The position numbers and the translations under genes are program-made. Source: Pseudomonadota bacterium (GTDB lineage: Bacteria > Pseudomonadota > Alphaproteobacteria > Rhizobiales > Beijerinckiaceae). Taken from it: 64,000 nt of DNA. Below, in pieces: positions 1 to 9,577 of this stretch. The notes beneath the pieces are model-generated. The model did no database searches. It was not told the origin of the DNA and saw nothing but the letters and a program-made list of their open reading frames with translations. Location: contig JAIUNR010000003.1 of NCBI GenBank assembly GCA_020161575.1, positions 362,588 to 426,587 of the forward strand, written 5' to 3'. How positions within the stretch are numbered: position 1 is the first letter of the stretch; each line of letters starts with the position of its first letter.

Positions 1-2
1 CG

Positions 3-1820
3 CTTGCAAAGCTGGTGGAGACACTGGAAGCCACCAAACCCGCCGCCCTCTCGCTCGATATGCTGCTGGCAGGGCCGGACCCGCGCTCACCACAAGCGGA
101 GCTGGCGCGGCGCGGCGTGAGGCTACCCGAAGCCGTGCTGGCTCCACTCAATGCAGCCCTGCCCGATGGCGATGCCCACCTCGTCCGCGCGCTTGAGGGC
201 GTGCCCGGCGTGCTTGGCCTGCTGCTCTCGCCCGACGACTCGGGTGACACAATGCCGCCCACCCATATCCTGCGCCGGGGACGCGCCACGCTCGCCCCGC
301 TCTGGCAGGGCGCAGGAATTCTCGGGCCTCATCCCCCCCTCGCCAGGGCGGCGAGCGGATTGGGCCTCATCGCGTTGCCAGGCGACGCGGATGGCGTTAT
401 CCGCAACGTGCCTCTGTTCGTCTCGGCGGGCGGAGTGCCATATCCCGGCCTTGCGCTCGAAACCCTGCGCGTCGCACAGGACAGTTCCGCCTATCTAATC
501 GAGGATGGAAAGCTGCGTGTGGGAGTTCACACCCTTCCTCTGCTGGAGGGCGCTCTTCTGCGGCTGGTGCCGGGCCTTGCCAGACCGCGAGTCATCAGCG
601 CCGCAGATCTGCGTTCCGACGCCACGCTGCCCTCTGGCGCACTCGTGCTGATCGGTGGCTCCGCGCCGGAACTGGGGGGCCTGCGCAGCGCACAGGATGA
701 CGCGCTTGAACCGGCCGTGATGATACAGGCACGCGCGCTGGCACAGATGATGCGCCCGCTCTTGCCCCGCCCACCGAGCCAAAGCACGGCCCTCCATGGC
801 GCGCTGCTGATCGGCCTGCCCGCACTGGCGACCATGGCGGGCGCGCTCATGTCGCCGCTGGCGGGTTTTTGCGCGCTTCTTGCGCTGTTCGCCGGGATGC
901 TCGTGGCTTCGGCGGCGCTTTTCGCCGGCGCGCAGATCCTCTTCGTGCCGCTCCTGCCGCCGCTCGCCGCGCTCGCGGGTTATGGCGGGGCGGCGCTCAC
1001 CGGATTCATCGCCTCACGCGCTCGCGAGGCACGCTTGCGCGCGCGGTTTTCTCAGCATCTGGCCCCGCAAGTTGTGGCGAAAATCCTCGCCAATCCCAAT
1101 CTCGTGAAGCTCTCGGGCGAGAAGCGGGAGATCACCGCGCTCTTCACCGATATCGAGGATTTCACCGCCATGACAGAGCGCGCCGATCCTGCTGCGCTCG
1201 TGAGCGTGCTCGATGCCTATTTCGAGGGCCTCGCCGGGATCGTGCTGCGGCACGGCGGCATGATCGACAAATTTGTGGGCGATGCGCTCCATGCCTTTTT
1301 CAACGCCCCGCTCGATCTGGCAGACCACGCACGAAAAGCCTTGGCTTGCGCTGAGGAAATTGCGGCCTGGGCGGAGGCCTTCCGCACGCGGCCCAAGGCG
1401 GCCGCCCTCGGCTTCGGGCGCACGCGGATCGGGGTGGAAACCGGCGCGGCCGTGGTGGGCGAGGTGGGCCTACGCGCCAAGCTCGACTACACCGCCCATG
1501 GTGCTGTCGTGAATGCGGCGGCGCGGCTGGAAGCCGCCAACAAGCGCTTCGGCTCCACGCTATGCCTTGGGCCGGGCATCGCCGCGCGCCTGCCCCAAGC
1601 GATGCTGCGCCCGCTCGGCGACATCGCGTTGCGCGGCTTTGCGCAACGCGTTTCTGTCTTTGACCTCTGGCCCGAGGGCGTGGATACGGCGTGGAAAAGC
1701 GCCTATCTTGATGCGCTGGCCCTTCCACCGGATGATGCCCGAACGACCTTTGCCGCACTCAGCGCACAAGCCCCGCATGATGGCGTCAGCGCGTTCCGGG
1801 CGCAGCAAGCGGCTCCGTGA
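3..1820 (+). CDS. CHASE2-domain class III adenylate/guanylate cyclase, 5' end outside window
   Basis: Membrane-bound nucleotide cyclase, likely making cAMP in response to an extracytoplasmic signal. The reading frame is open to the window edge, so the N-terminus is missing; an in-frame GTG at 15 is not convincing as the true start. Numbering from that GTG, residues 1-250 look like the extracytoplasmic CHASE2 sensor, about 262-332 give three hydrophobic helices (LLIGLPALATMAGAL, FCALLALFAGMLV, LFVPLLPPLAAL), and 370-560 form the cyclase domain. The metal-binding aspartates are visible in FTDIEDFT (D379) and FVGDALHAFF (D423), so the domain looks catalytically competent. Substrate choice (ATP or GTP) cannot be settled by eye. 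It is followed by a gene-poor stretch with a transposase remnant. Confidence 0.88.
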   Translation, partial: LAKLVETLEATKPAALSLDMLLAGPDPRSPQAELARRGVRLPEAVLAPLNAALPDGDAHLVRALEGVPGVLGLLLSPDDSGDTMPPTHILRRGRATLAPLWQGAGILGPHPPLARAASGLGLIALPGDADGVIRNVPLFVSAGGVPYPGLALETLRVAQDSSAYLIEDGKLRVGVHTLPLLEGALLRLVPGLARPRVISAADLRSDATLPSGALVLIGGSAPELGGLRSAQDDALEPAVMIQARALAQMMRPLLPRPPSQSTALHGALLIGLPALATMAGALMSPLAGFCALLALFAGMLVASAALFAGAQILFVPLLPPLAALAGYGGAALTGFIASRAREARLRARFSQHLAPQVVAKILANPNLVKLSGEKREITALFTDIEDFTAMTERADPAALVSVLDAYFEGLAGIVLRHGGMIDKFVGDALHAFFNAPLDLADHARKALACAEEIAAWAEAFRTRPKAAALGFGRTRIGVETGAAVVGEVGLRAKLDYTAHGAVVNAAARLEAANKRFGSTLCLGPGIAARLPQAMLRPLGDIALRGFAQRVSVFDLWPEGVDTAWKSAYLDALALPPDDARTTFAALSAQAPHDGVSAFRAQQAAP

Positions 1821-2221
1821 TCGCGGCTCGCCGCTCGCCGGCCTCGGCGCAGGGCATCAAGGGCGAACTCGCCTTTCAGGGCTCAAGTTTATACGCAAAC
1901 CAGCCGAGGATCTGGACTCTTAAGCTCTAAGCCAAAGACGCGCTGATGCGAGCATGACGACGGCGAGGCTGGCGTGAGGATGCCGACTTTGGAATACTTG
2001 ATCGCTGTTCCACGATCCGTCGAGGGAATGTCTGCTTTCCGTCATGTGGAGACTAAAAGCTGACCGCTAGCACCAGCCCAAATGCGCGTTTTCGAGGGGC
2101 GCGACGGAGAACCTCATCGATTGGTTTTTCAACACTGCCCCTACGCACCAGAGCATAACCCAAACCGCGCGCCCTTCGCTACCTTCGGAACGCCGGCAAC
2201 CTCCGAAAGCGCCAGATGCCG
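1821..2221. other. Gene-poor interval with transposon debris
   Basis: About 400 bases with no convincing gene on either strand apart from the transposase tail at 1920-1979. Small ORFs here lack ribosome binding sites and recognisable motifs. It is best read as a decayed insertion site. Confidence 0.5.
1920..1979 (-). pseudogene. C-terminal remnant of an IS5-family transposase
   Basis: Read on the minus strand, this short stretch encodes HASLAVVMLASARLWLR-Ala-stop. That matches the end typical of IS5-family DDE transposases (a hydrophobic helix followed by RLWLR and stop). The frame continues to about 2040 without a recognisable catalytic region, so only the tail of the element survives. No terminal inverted repeats or target duplication could be identified. 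The assignment rests on one short motif. Confidence 0.45.
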
Positions 2222-2274
2222 AAAATCGAAGGCCTTGATACAGGTGCCGGTGCGATGCCGGCAAACCTGATCAA
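2222..2274 (-). terminator. Long hairpin terminator after the chemoreceptor gene
   Basis: Nearly perfect inverted repeat. The left arm AAATCGAAGGCCTTGAT and the right arm ATCAAGGCCTCGATTT are continued inward by CCGG/CCGG pairing, leaving a small loop around 2251-2256. On the minus strand the stem is followed by ATTTTC. It lies about 20 bases beyond the stop codon of the minus-strand chemoreceptor gene, as expected for its Rho-independent terminator. Confidence 0.65.
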
Positions 2275-2295
2275 GGCCTCGATTTGTGAGAAGCG

Positions 2296-3945
2296 TCAGG
2301 CCGCTTTAACAGCTGCGAGGAAGTTCTGGACTTCGTTGCGCATCAGGTCTGCTTGCTGGGAAAGCTCGCCCGAGGCTGAAAGAACCTGGCTCGCCGCGGC
2401 AGCTGTGTCGTTTGCCACGTTCGAGACGGTAAGAACCGCCCGGCTGACCTCTTCCGTACCTTGCGCCGCCTGATGCACGCTCCGGGCAATCTCCCCGGTC
2501 GCGCTTTCCTGCTCGCCCACTGAGCCGGATATCTGGGCCGTCGCGGAATCGATGATCCGGATGGCGTTATCGATCTCCGACATCGCGCTGACGGTTTCGT
2601 TCGTCATCTGCTGGATTTCCGAGATCACCTGGGCGATCTCGCTGGTGGCACGGCTCGTCTGGCCTGCCAGTTCCTTGACCTCCGAGGCAACCACGGCGAA
2701 GCCTTTTCCCGCCTCGCCGGCGCGGGCCGCTTCGATGGTGGCATTGAGCGCCAGAAGATTGGTTTGCCCGGCCAACCCGTTGATCAACTGGATAACCGCT
2801 CCGATCTTGACGGCTGCCTGCGCGAGCCCCTGGACTGTGGAATCGGTTGCCCGAACACAGTTCACAGCATTGCGCGTGGCTTCCGCGGAGGCCTGCAATT
2901 GCCGCGCGATTTCCTGGGCAGAAGACGAAAGCTCCTCACCCGAGGCTGCCAAGCCGTGGACATTTGTCGTTGCCTGATGTGCCGCGGCGGAGGCGGAGGA
3001 AATCGTCAGGACGACCTTTTCAGCCGTATCCTCGAAAGCCGAAATGAGACGATCGATTTCCTGCTGACGAAGCGCTTCATTCTGCTGCATGCGATCAGCT
3101 TCAGCCCGCATCTGCTCGTTGGCAGCGAGACCATCGCGAAAGACAACCAGTGCAGAAGCCATCTCGCCCACCTCGTCGCGCTGGCCTTGCGCGGGAATGG
3201 CAACGTCGAACTCCTTGCGGGCAATCGCGCGCATCGATTGCTCCATGAGGCGAAGCGGAACCGCGATGCCCCTGAACAGAAGGAACCCGCCGCTCAGCAA
3301 GATGGCCAGAACGCAAGCGGTTGCCAGGCCACCGATCTTCATCAGCGCGTCGAACGCGCCGTCGATCTCTTTCGTATCTCTTGCCATGCTTTCCCGGAGG
3401 TGCCCGAGCATGGTTTCTTCCTTGCCGAGCGATTGGTCGCCAAGCATGAGCTTCGTCATCCGCGCGATCGCCGGCGCGAGCTTTTCCTGAATCGTGGTCG
3501 ACGCCTGTGCCGAGGATAGCGCGCCACGGCGGATCTCCGTCGCGATGCTGTCCTGCAAACTCCGAAGCGACTTCAGCGCCTCATTCATCTCCGCGCGATC
3601 CGCCAGATTCCGCTGGCTGGTATGTTTGACCTCATTGTACAGGGCTTGCTCAGCCTCGATCGACGTCCAGAGCGTGGCACGCTTTGAATCGTAGGTCGCA
3701 TTTCCCGAGAGAGCAAACATCACAAGATTTGTGTTCGTCTCAGATGCCTGAATGGCAATCGTCGAAATAATTGACGCCGAAGGCACCCTACGGTTGACCA
3801 AAGTATCTGTAGCTTCGTCAATTTCACGAAACTTAGGCATAACACCAATTACACCGGCAATCATAATTGCAAGAACAAATCCCCCAATTGTCCATAGTTT
3901 TGATCTAGTCCTCAGATTGTAGAAGGATGCGAATATTCTATTCAT
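2296..3945 (-). CDS. Methyl-accepting chemotaxis protein
   Basis: Transmembrane chemoreceptor of 549 residues. The layout is a short cytoplasmic N-terminus, TM1 at about 17-36, a ligand-binding segment of about 165 residues rich in helices (4-helix-bundle type), TM2 at about 203-225 ([15 protein letters not shown]), a HAMP domain to about 280, then a long coiled signalling domain. The hairpin tip is clear: [19 protein letters not shown] followed by [15 protein letters not shown], which contacts CheW and CheA. The C-terminus ends in VKAA, with no CheR/CheB-docking pentapeptide. The ATG at 3945 has a modest AAAGGTG upstream. No che genes are nearby, so it is an orphan receptor. The ligand is unknown. 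Confidence 0.93.
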   Translation of the reverse strand: MNRIFASFYNLRTRSKLWTIGGFVLAIMIAGVIGVMPKFREIDEATDTLVNRRVPSASIISTIAIQASETNTNLVMFALSGNATYDSKRATLWTSIEAEQALYNEVKHTSQRNLADRAEMNEALKSLRSLQDSIATEIRRGALSSAQASTTIQEKLAPAIARMTKLMLGDQSLGKEETMLGHLRESMARDTKEIDGAFDALMKIGGLATACVLAILLSGGFLLFRGIAVPLRLMEQSMRAIARKEFDVAIPAQGQRDEVGEMASALVVFRDGLAANEQMRAEADRMQQNEALRQQEIDRLISAFEDTAEKVVLTISSASAAAHQATTNVHGLAASGEELSSSAQEIARQLQASAEATRNAVNCVRATDSTVQGLAQAAVKIGAVIQLINGLAGQTNLLALNATIEAARAGEAGKGFAVVASEVKELAGQTSRATSEIAQVISEIQQMTNETVSAMSEIDNAIRIIDSATAQISGSVGEQESATGEIARSVHQAAQGTEEVSRAVLTVSNVANDTAAAASQVLSASGELSQQADLMRNEVQNFLAAVKAA

Positions 3946-4416
3946 GCCAGCACCTTTGATCTATGCTTGCGCTCTGTTCTGAGGCAACTTCAGAGATGGG
4001 AAAGCCCATGAAACAGGAATGGGGTCCTGTCTCTTCGTCAGGCTGTCAGCAACCTGTTAATAAATCACCAAAAAGGAATATTTTATCCAAAGGCGGCTAA
4101 AGCTTCCTGTGGGTACTCTACCGAATATACGTAGTTTGCCTGCTGGCTGCGGATTTGAGGGTGACTGCCGTCTTATTCCTTCGTATCAAATCCGCTGCCA
4201 TCACGCCGCGATCAGCGCAAAATAATCGTATTTATGGTAAGGAAGCTGGACCCATGCCAGCCAAAAAACTCAGCATATTTTCCTATTTCCTTGGTTGTCG
4301 CCCCCATCTCAACCAGAAAATCCAGAATGTTTCTCTACAAGAGAATACAACGCCCATTGGACGACAGGGCCACCCAACCTGACATTAAGGGGAAGGAGCT
4401 GATGGAGGGCGTGGCC
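3946..4416. other. Intergenic region, low GC, nothing recognised
   Basis: About 470 bases upstream of the chemoreceptor and downstream of the GGDEF gene. Base composition is clearly more AT-rich than the surroundings, and the short ORFs in it have no recognisable motif. It should contain the chemoreceptor promoter, but no clear sigma-70 or sigma-28 boxes were found. Sequence unlike its neighbours could reflect past insertion of foreign DNA. Confidence 0.4.
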
Positions 4417-5376
4417 TCAGGAGGCCTGGCTGAAACCAGCGATTGCAATCCGGGCTTCGATTGCGGAGTGCAACGCCTCGATTCCCGTGCTCAAGGAAAC
4501 GTTGAGCGCATCGGGCGGGCGGGCAAGCGTCACGCGGTTACGGCCTGAGGCTTTAGAGGCGTAAAGCGCGACATCCGCCTGCTTCAGCGCTTCTTCCAGA
4601 TGGCCGCCGGGTGGACATTCGGCAACACCGATGCTGGCGGAGACAGCGATCTCTCCCGCACATGTCTTGAACGGGCCGGTCTCGATTTCCCGCCGCATCC
4701 TTTCGGCAAGTCCTCCGGCCTCATGAAGGGGTTGCCGGATCAGCAACGCGAATTCCTCACCGCCCAGCCGTGAGAAGTTCCGGTCGATCGCGGACATGCG
4801 ACGCCCGACCTCTTTCAGCACATCGTCGCCGGCATCATGGCCGTAGCGGTCATTGACCTGCTTGAAATGATCGACATCGAGCATGATGACGCAGGCCGTC
4901 GCCTTGGCTTCGCGGCACTTCTCCATCTCCTCGAAGAAAGAGCGGCGGTTGCGCAAGCCTGTAAGCGTATCGAAATTCGCAAGCCGGATCAGTTCGCGTT
5001 GCGCGATCAGCAGGCGTGAAGCCGCGCGCAACCGGGCCAGCAATTCATTCTTGCGCGGTGGCTTGCAGATAAAGTCATCCGCCCCGCTATCGAGCGCCTC
5101 GGCGAGTTTCTCCTCATCGCGCGATGAGGAAAGAACGATGATGTGGAGCGGGTTCTGCCCCATCGAGATCCGGGCTTCCCAGCACAGCTCCAGCCCGGAC
5201 ATGATCGGAAACTCGATCGCGGTAATCAGCACATCAATGTCGGAATCCGGCTCGACAACCTTGTGAAGCGCCCCCTCCGCCGTATCGCAAGTGATGACCT
5301 CGTGCCCATCCTCCGAGAGCATCGCGGAAACGATGGCCCGACCGATGCGGCTAGGTTCAGCGAGGACGATACGCAT
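4417..5376 (-). CDS. Receiver-GGDEF protein (diguanylate cyclase) with degenerate receiver
   Basis: 319 residues: a response-regulator receiver (1-120) followed by a GGDEF domain (about 135-300) that makes the second messenger c-di-GMP. The cyclase signature is GGEEF at 205-209, with FDTLTGLRNRRSF and DVDHFKQVND before it, so catalysis looks intact. The usual RxxD inhibitory site is not present (AIDR at that place). The receiver is unusual. The residue aligned with the phosphoacceptor is Ala53 (DVLITAIEFPIMSG) and the N-terminal acidic pair is Ala6-Glu7, while Ser83-85 and Lys105 are kept. Classical phosphorylation is therefore unlikely. The stop codon lies inside a GGCCTC/GAGGCC palindrome. 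Confidence 0.9.
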   Translation of the reverse strand: MRIVLAEPSRIGRAIVSAMLSEDGHEVITCDTAEGALHKVVEPDSDIDVLITAIEFPIMSGLELCWEARISMGQNPLHIIVLSSSRDEEKLAEALDSGADDFICKPPRKNELLARLRAASRLLIAQRELIRLANFDTLTGLRNRRSFFEEMEKCREAKATACVIMLDVDHFKQVNDRYGHDAGDDVLKEVGRRMSAIDRNFSRLGGEEFALLIRQPLHEAGGLAERMRREIETGPFKTCAGEIAVSASIGVAECPPGGHLEEALKQADVALYASKASGRNRVTLARPPDALNVSLSTGIEALHSAIEARIAIAGFSQAS

Positions 5377-5612
5377 GACTCAAATCGGCCTATTAGAGGT
5401 TGTCCCAACCTATACAGAACAAGTAAATAAATTGAGCGCTGCGGTAAAATAGGACGCCCAAAAAGGGGGTTGCGCAAGCGCGTACGAGGGATTGGCGCCT
5501 GTTCCAAGTTCAGGTTTCAGCCCCGTGATCGATATCGCTTGCACCCCTCGATAGCGCTGACGCATGATTGGCCAGACGCATCCGCCGCCCGGAACATCTC
5601 GCAGAAATCAAC

Positions 5613-7052
5613 ATGGACAGTCTGAACCTTATCGGCCACGCATGGCGCCCCGCGCTCTCCGGCAAAACCCTGCCCATGGTCGAGCCTTCGACCGGCGCGA
5701 TCTTTGCCGCAATCCCCGCCTCGGGCGCCGAGGATATCGACCTTGCCGTCATGGCGGCGCGATCTGCCTTCGATACCGGCCCTTGGGGGCGCATGCCCGC
5801 TTTCGAGCGCGGAAGGCTGCTGATGAAGCTCTCCGCCGCGATCCTCGAGGATGCGGATCGGCTCGCGCAGATCGAGGCGCGCGATTGCGGCAAGCCGATG
5901 AAGCAGGCCCGCGCCGATGTGGCTGCAACCGCGCGCTATTTCGAATTCTATGGCGGCGCGGCGGACAAGCTCCACGGCGACACCATCCCCTATCTCGCGG
6001 GGATGACGGTGCTCGGGATTCGCGAGCCGCTCGGCGTAACAGCCCATATCGTGCCGTGGAACTACCCGATGCAGATTTTCGGCCGCTCCGTGGGCGCGAG
6101 CCTCGCGGCGGGAAATGCCTGCGTCGTCAAACCGGCGGAAGATGCCTGCCTCTCGCTGCTGAGAATCGGCGAACTCGCGCTGGAAGCAGGGTTTCCGCCG
6201 GGCGCGCTCAACATCGTCACCGGCACCGGCGAGAGCGCCGGCGCGGCGCTGACCGCGCATCCCGCCATCGATTTCATCTCCTTTACCGGCTCACCCGAGG
6301 TCGGCACGCTCGTGCAGCAGGCGGCGGCGCGCAATCATGTCGGCGTGACGCTGGAACTCGGCGGCAAATCACCGCAGATCGTCTTCGCCGACGCCGATCT
6401 TGAAAAGGTCCTGCCCTTCGCGATCAACGCCATCGTCCAGAATGCCGGCCAGACCTGCTCGGCATGTTCGCGGCTGCTGGTCGAAAAGGCGATCTACGCG
6501 CCCTTCATGGAACGCCTCGCCGCGGCCTTCTCGGCCTTGCGGGTCGGTCCGCATGACGCGGATCTCGATTGCGGCCCTCTCATCTCCGCCCGGCAAAAGA
6601 GTCGCGTGGAAGGTTTTCTCCAAGAAGCGCAAAACGCAAGGCTGCCGGTTCTCGCGCAGGGCACGATCCTCCCCGGAGCGCCCGCCAGCGGCTTCTTCGT
6701 GCCACCGACGCTTGTCGGCGCCGTACCTGCCGATATCCGCCTCGCCCGCGAGGAGATTTTCGGCCCCGTTCTCGCCGCCATTCCTTTCGCCGATGAGGAA
6801 GAGGCGACCCGCCTTGCCAATGCCACCGATTACGGGCTTGTCGCCGCCCTGTGGACACGCGATGGCGGGCGGCAGTTGCGCATGGCGCGCGCGCTGCGCT
6901 GCGGACAGGTTTTCGTGAATGGTTTCGGGGCCGGGGGCGGCATCGAACTGCCCTTCGGCGGGGTCAAGAAATCCGGCCATGGCCGAGAGAAGGGCTTCGA
7001 GGCCCTTTATGAATTCACCACGCTCAAGACCATCGTGCTCAACCACGGCTGA
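5613..7052 (+). CDS. Aldehyde dehydrogenase (NAD(P)+)
   Basis: 479-residue soluble enzyme oxidising an aldehyde to a carboxylic acid with NAD(P)+. Visible signatures are the catalytic Glu in ELGGKSPQIVF, the catalytic Cys in NAGQTCSACSRLLVE, the cofactor-binding IVPWNYPM and FTGSPEVG, and the C-terminal PFGGVKKSGHGREKG. The ATG at 5613 is preferred to an upstream TTG at 5568 because MDSLNLIGHAWRP matches the normal family N-terminus; the ribosome binding site is weak. An SDR gene starts 20 bases downstream, so the two form an operon, probably two steps of one alcohol/aldehyde pathway. Family members include betaine aldehyde and succinate semialdehyde dehydrogenases; the substrate is not decidable here. 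Confidence 0.92.
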   Translation: MDSLNLIGHAWRPALSGKTLPMVEPSTGAIFAAIPASGAEDIDLAVMAARSAFDTGPWGRMPAFERGRLLMKLSAAILEDADRLAQIEARDCGKPMKQARADVAATARYFEFYGGAADKLHGDTIPYLAGMTVLGIREPLGVTAHIVPWNYPMQIFGRSVGASLAAGNACVVKPAEDACLSLLRIGELALEAGFPPGALNIVTGTGESAGAALTAHPAIDFISFTGSPEVGTLVQQAAARNHVGVTLELGGKSPQIVFADADLEKVLPFAINAIVQNAGQTCSACSRLLVEKAIYAPFMERLAAAFSALRVGPHDADLDCGPLISARQKSRVEGFLQEAQNARLPVLAQGTILPGAPASGFFVPPTLVGAVPADIRLAREEIFGPVLAAIPFADEEEATRLANATDYGLVAALWTRDGGRQLRMARALRCGQVFVNGFGAGGGIELPFGGVKKSGHGREKGFEALYEFTTLKTIVLNHG

Positions 7053-7072
7053 ACGGAAGACAGGAAAGTATC

Positions 7073-7816
7073 ATGCGTCTGCAAGGGAAGGTCGCCATCG
7101 TCACGGGCGGCGCGCAGGGGTTCGGCGCCGGAATCGCGCAGGTCTATGCACGGGAGGGGGCACAGGTCGTCGTCACGGATCTCAATGAGGATGGCGCGGT
7201 GAAGATGGCGAAAAGCCTGCCCTACGGGGCGATCGGGATCGGCGGCGACGTCTCCCGTCTCGATGACGCGAAAGCCATCGTCGAAAAGGCGCTTTCGGCT
7301 TTCGGCAAGCTCGATGTCGTGGTCAACAACGCCGGCACCTCCCATGCGAACAAGCCGCTGCTGGAGGTGAGCGAGAGCGAATTCGACCGGGTTTACGCGG
7401 TCAATGTGAAATCGCTCTACAATTTCGCGATCGCCGCCGTGCCGGCCATGGCGGAAAACGGTGGCGCGTTCGTCAATATCGGCTCGACGGCGGGAATCCG
7501 TCCGCGTCCCGGCCTCACCTGGTACAATGGCACCAAGGGTGCGGTCCATCTCATCTCGAAATCAATGGCGGTGGAGCTCGCGCCGCAGAAGATCCGCGTC
7601 AATGTCATCGCCCCGGTCGCGGGTGAGACGCCCCTGCTCGCCACGTTCATGGGAGAGGATACGCCGGAAATGCGTGCGAAATTCGTCGGCTCCATCCCGC
7701 TCGGACGGTTCTCGACGCCGCGCGATATCGCCAATGCCGCGCTTTTCCTCGCCTCCGATGAGGCCGCCTTCGTGACCGGCGCGGTTCTGGAGGTCGATGG
7801 CGGGCGGTGCGTCTGA
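7073..7816 (+). CDS. Short-chain dehydrogenase/reductase
   Basis: 247-residue NAD(P)-dependent oxidoreductase of the classical SDR family. The Rossmann glycine motif is TGGAQGFGAGIA near the N-terminus, the NNAG motif is present, the catalytic Ser is in IGSTAG, and the YxxxK pair is in WYNGTKGAV. The end (FVTGAVLEVDGGRCV) is typical of this family. AGGAAAG precedes the ATG. It is co-transcribed with the aldehyde dehydrogenase and converges with the ABC transporter operon 12 bases further on. The likely role is alcohol/ketone interconversion in the same catabolic route. FabG-like annotation is possible, but this context argues against fatty acid synthesis. Confidence 0.9.
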   Translation: MRLQGKVAIVTGGAQGFGAGIAQVYAREGAQVVVTDLNEDGAVKMAKSLPYGAIGIGGDVSRLDDAKAIVEKALSAFGKLDVVVNNAGTSHANKPLLEVSESEFDRVYAVNVKSLYNFAIAAVPAMAENGGAFVNIGSTAGIRPRPGLTWYNGTKGAVHLISKSMAVELAPQKIRVNVIAPVAGETPLLATFMGEDTPEMRAKFVGSIPLGRFSTPRDIANAALFLASDEAAFVTGAVLEVDGGRCV

Positions 7817-7828
7817 GGGGTACGGGCG

Positions 7829-8635
7829 CTAAACCGCGCCAATCTCATTAGAAAACGCGCTGGCAGCGATAAGCCGGCGCGTGTAATCCTCCCGCGGCGC
7901 GGCGAAAAGCGCCTCGGTCTCGTTCTCCTCGACCAGCACGCCCTCGCGCATGACCGCGACACGATCCGACATATAGCGGATCACCGCGAGATCATGGCTG
8001 ATCAGTACCATAGAGAGTCCGAACTCCGCCTTGAGATCAAGCAGGAGGTTGAGGATCTGCGCCTGGATCGACACATCGAGCGCGGAAACCGGCTCATCCG
8101 CCACGATCAGCTTCGGATGCGTGATCAAAGCCCGCGCGATCGCGATACGCTGGCGTTGCCCGCCGGAGAACTGATGCGGAAAACGTGTCATCACGCTCTC
8201 GTCGAAGCCAACGCGGCCGAGCATCGCGGCGATCCGGGCGTGGCGGGCGGCAGCACTCAATCGCGGCTCGGCGATATCGAGCGGTTCCGCCACGCTCTCG
8301 CCGATCCTCATGCGCGGGTCGAGTGAACTGAACGGGTCCTGGAAAATCATCTGCACATGCCGGCGCAGGGGCCGCATATCCGCCTCGCTCAACCCCGAAA
8401 TGGGCGTTCCGAAAAGCGCGACCTCGCCTTCATCCGGCTTCTCAAGCCCCACCAGCATCCGCGCCAGCGTCGATTTGCCGGAACCCGATTCGCCCACGAT
8501 CCCGAGAACCTTGTCCTCCTCGAGCAGCAGCGAGACCCCGCGCACCGCGCTCAGCACATCGCGCCGGCCGAGCAGGCCCTGCCGTGGCAAGGAATAGCGG
8601 CGCACGAGCCCAGATGCGGCAAGCGGGTGGATCAT
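7829..8635 (-). CDS. Dipeptide/oligopeptide ABC transporter ATPase (DppF-like)
   Basis: 268-residue ATP-binding subunit energising peptide or related import. Walker A is GESGSGKST, the signature is SGGQRQRIAIARAL, Walker B is LIVADEPVSALD, and the switch His is in LISHDLAV. The start at 8635 overlaps the stop of the upstream ATPase gene as ATGA; longer versions of the frame run back into that gene and are rejected. It is the last gene of the operon. It lacks the cysteine-rich C-terminal extension seen in its partner. Confidence 0.93.
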   Translation of the reverse strand: MIHPLAASGLVRRYSLPRQGLLGRRDVLSAVRGVSLLLEEDKVLGIVGESGSGKSTLARMLVGLEKPDEGEVALFGTPISGLSEADMRPLRRHVQMIFQDPFSSLDPRMRIGESVAEPLDIAEPRLSAAARHARIAAMLGRVGFDESVMTRFPHQFSGGQRQRIAIARALITHPKLIVADEPVSALDVSIQAQILNLLLDLKAEFGLSMVLISHDLAVIRYMSDRVAVMREGVLVEENETEALFAAPREDYTRRLIAASAFSNEIGAV

Positions 8636-9576
8636 GCCCACTTCCTTCCCACGTGATGGCACCAGGCGCGGTGGCCATCCTCTGAAAGCGGTGGCAACAC
8701 GTTCCGGCACAGATCCGTCGCGCGCGGGCAGCGGGAAAAGAAGGCGCAACCGGGAGGGAAGCGCCCTGCGCCCGGCACCTGGCCGGGAATGGGATTCAGC
8801 GGCCGCGTGCGCGCATTGCCGCGCGGAATGGCGGCGATCAGCCCATGGGTATAGGGGTGACGCGGCGCGGCGATCACATCCTGCGCATCCCCCTCCTCCA
8901 TCGCCATGCCGCCATAGAGCACCAGAACGCGGTCGGCGATGCGGTTCACCACGCCGAGATCATGCGTGATGAAGAGCATGCCCATGCCGCTCTCGGCCCG
9001 GATCTGCGCCAGAAGCTCGATAATCTCCACTTGCACCGTGGCATCGAGCGCGGAAGTCGGCTCGTCGGCGATCAGCAGCGTGGGTTGGCATGCGATCGCC
9101 ATGGCGATGATGACGCGCTGGCGCTGTCCACCTGAAAGCTCGTGGGGAAAGGAGCCAAGCCGGGTGGCGGCATCCGCGATCCCGACGCGATCGAGCAGGC
9201 GCGCGGCTTCCGCCAGAGCCGCCTGCCTGTCGAGAAGCCCGTGCTGGATCAGCACCTCCGCGATCTGCGCCCCGACATTCATCACCGGATTGAGCGCGGT
9301 CATGGGCTCCTGGAACACCATGGCGATCTTGCGCCCCCGGAGCGCGCAATAGGCCGGCTCGTCGAGAGCGAGCAAATCCCGCCCGTCGAGCCGGATCGCG
9401 CCATGCACCTGCATGGCGGGAGGCAGCAACCCCATGATCGCGAGCGCCGTCAGCGATTTGCCGGACCCCGATTCCCCGACAAGCGCCAGCGTCTCGCCAC
9501 GCCCAAGCGTGAAGGACAGGCCGCGCAGGAGATCAATATTCCCGATTCTGATTTTCAGATCCTCGACCGCGAGCAT
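8632..9576 (-). CDS. Dipeptide/oligopeptide ABC transporter ATPase (DppD-like)
   Basis: 314-residue ATPase partner. Walker A GESGSGKSL, signature LSGGQRQRVIIAMAIA and Walker B LLIADEPTSALD are all present. The C-terminal 60 residues form the oligopeptide-transporter tail with spaced cysteines (PPGCAFFSRCPRATDLC, then a later Cys in RAWCHH), the pattern that can bind an iron-sulfur cluster in this family. It starts one base after the DppC stop, and its own stop overlaps the next start. Confidence 0.93.
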   Translation of the reverse strand: MLAVEDLKIRIGNIDLLRGLSFTLGRGETLALVGESGSGKSLTALAIMGLLPPAMQVHGAIRLDGRDLLALDEPAYCALRGRKIAMVFQEPMTALNPVMNVGAQIAEVLIQHGLLDRQAALAEAARLLDRVGIADAATRLGSFPHELSGGQRQRVIIAMAIACQPTLLIADEPTSALDATVQVEIIELLAQIRAESGMGMLFITHDLGVVNRIADRVLVLYGGMAMEEGDAQDVIAAPRHPYTHGLIAAIPRGNARTRPLNPIPGQVPGAGRFPPGCAFFSRCPRATDLCRNVLPPLSEDGHRAWCHHVGRKWA

Positions 9577-9577
9577 G

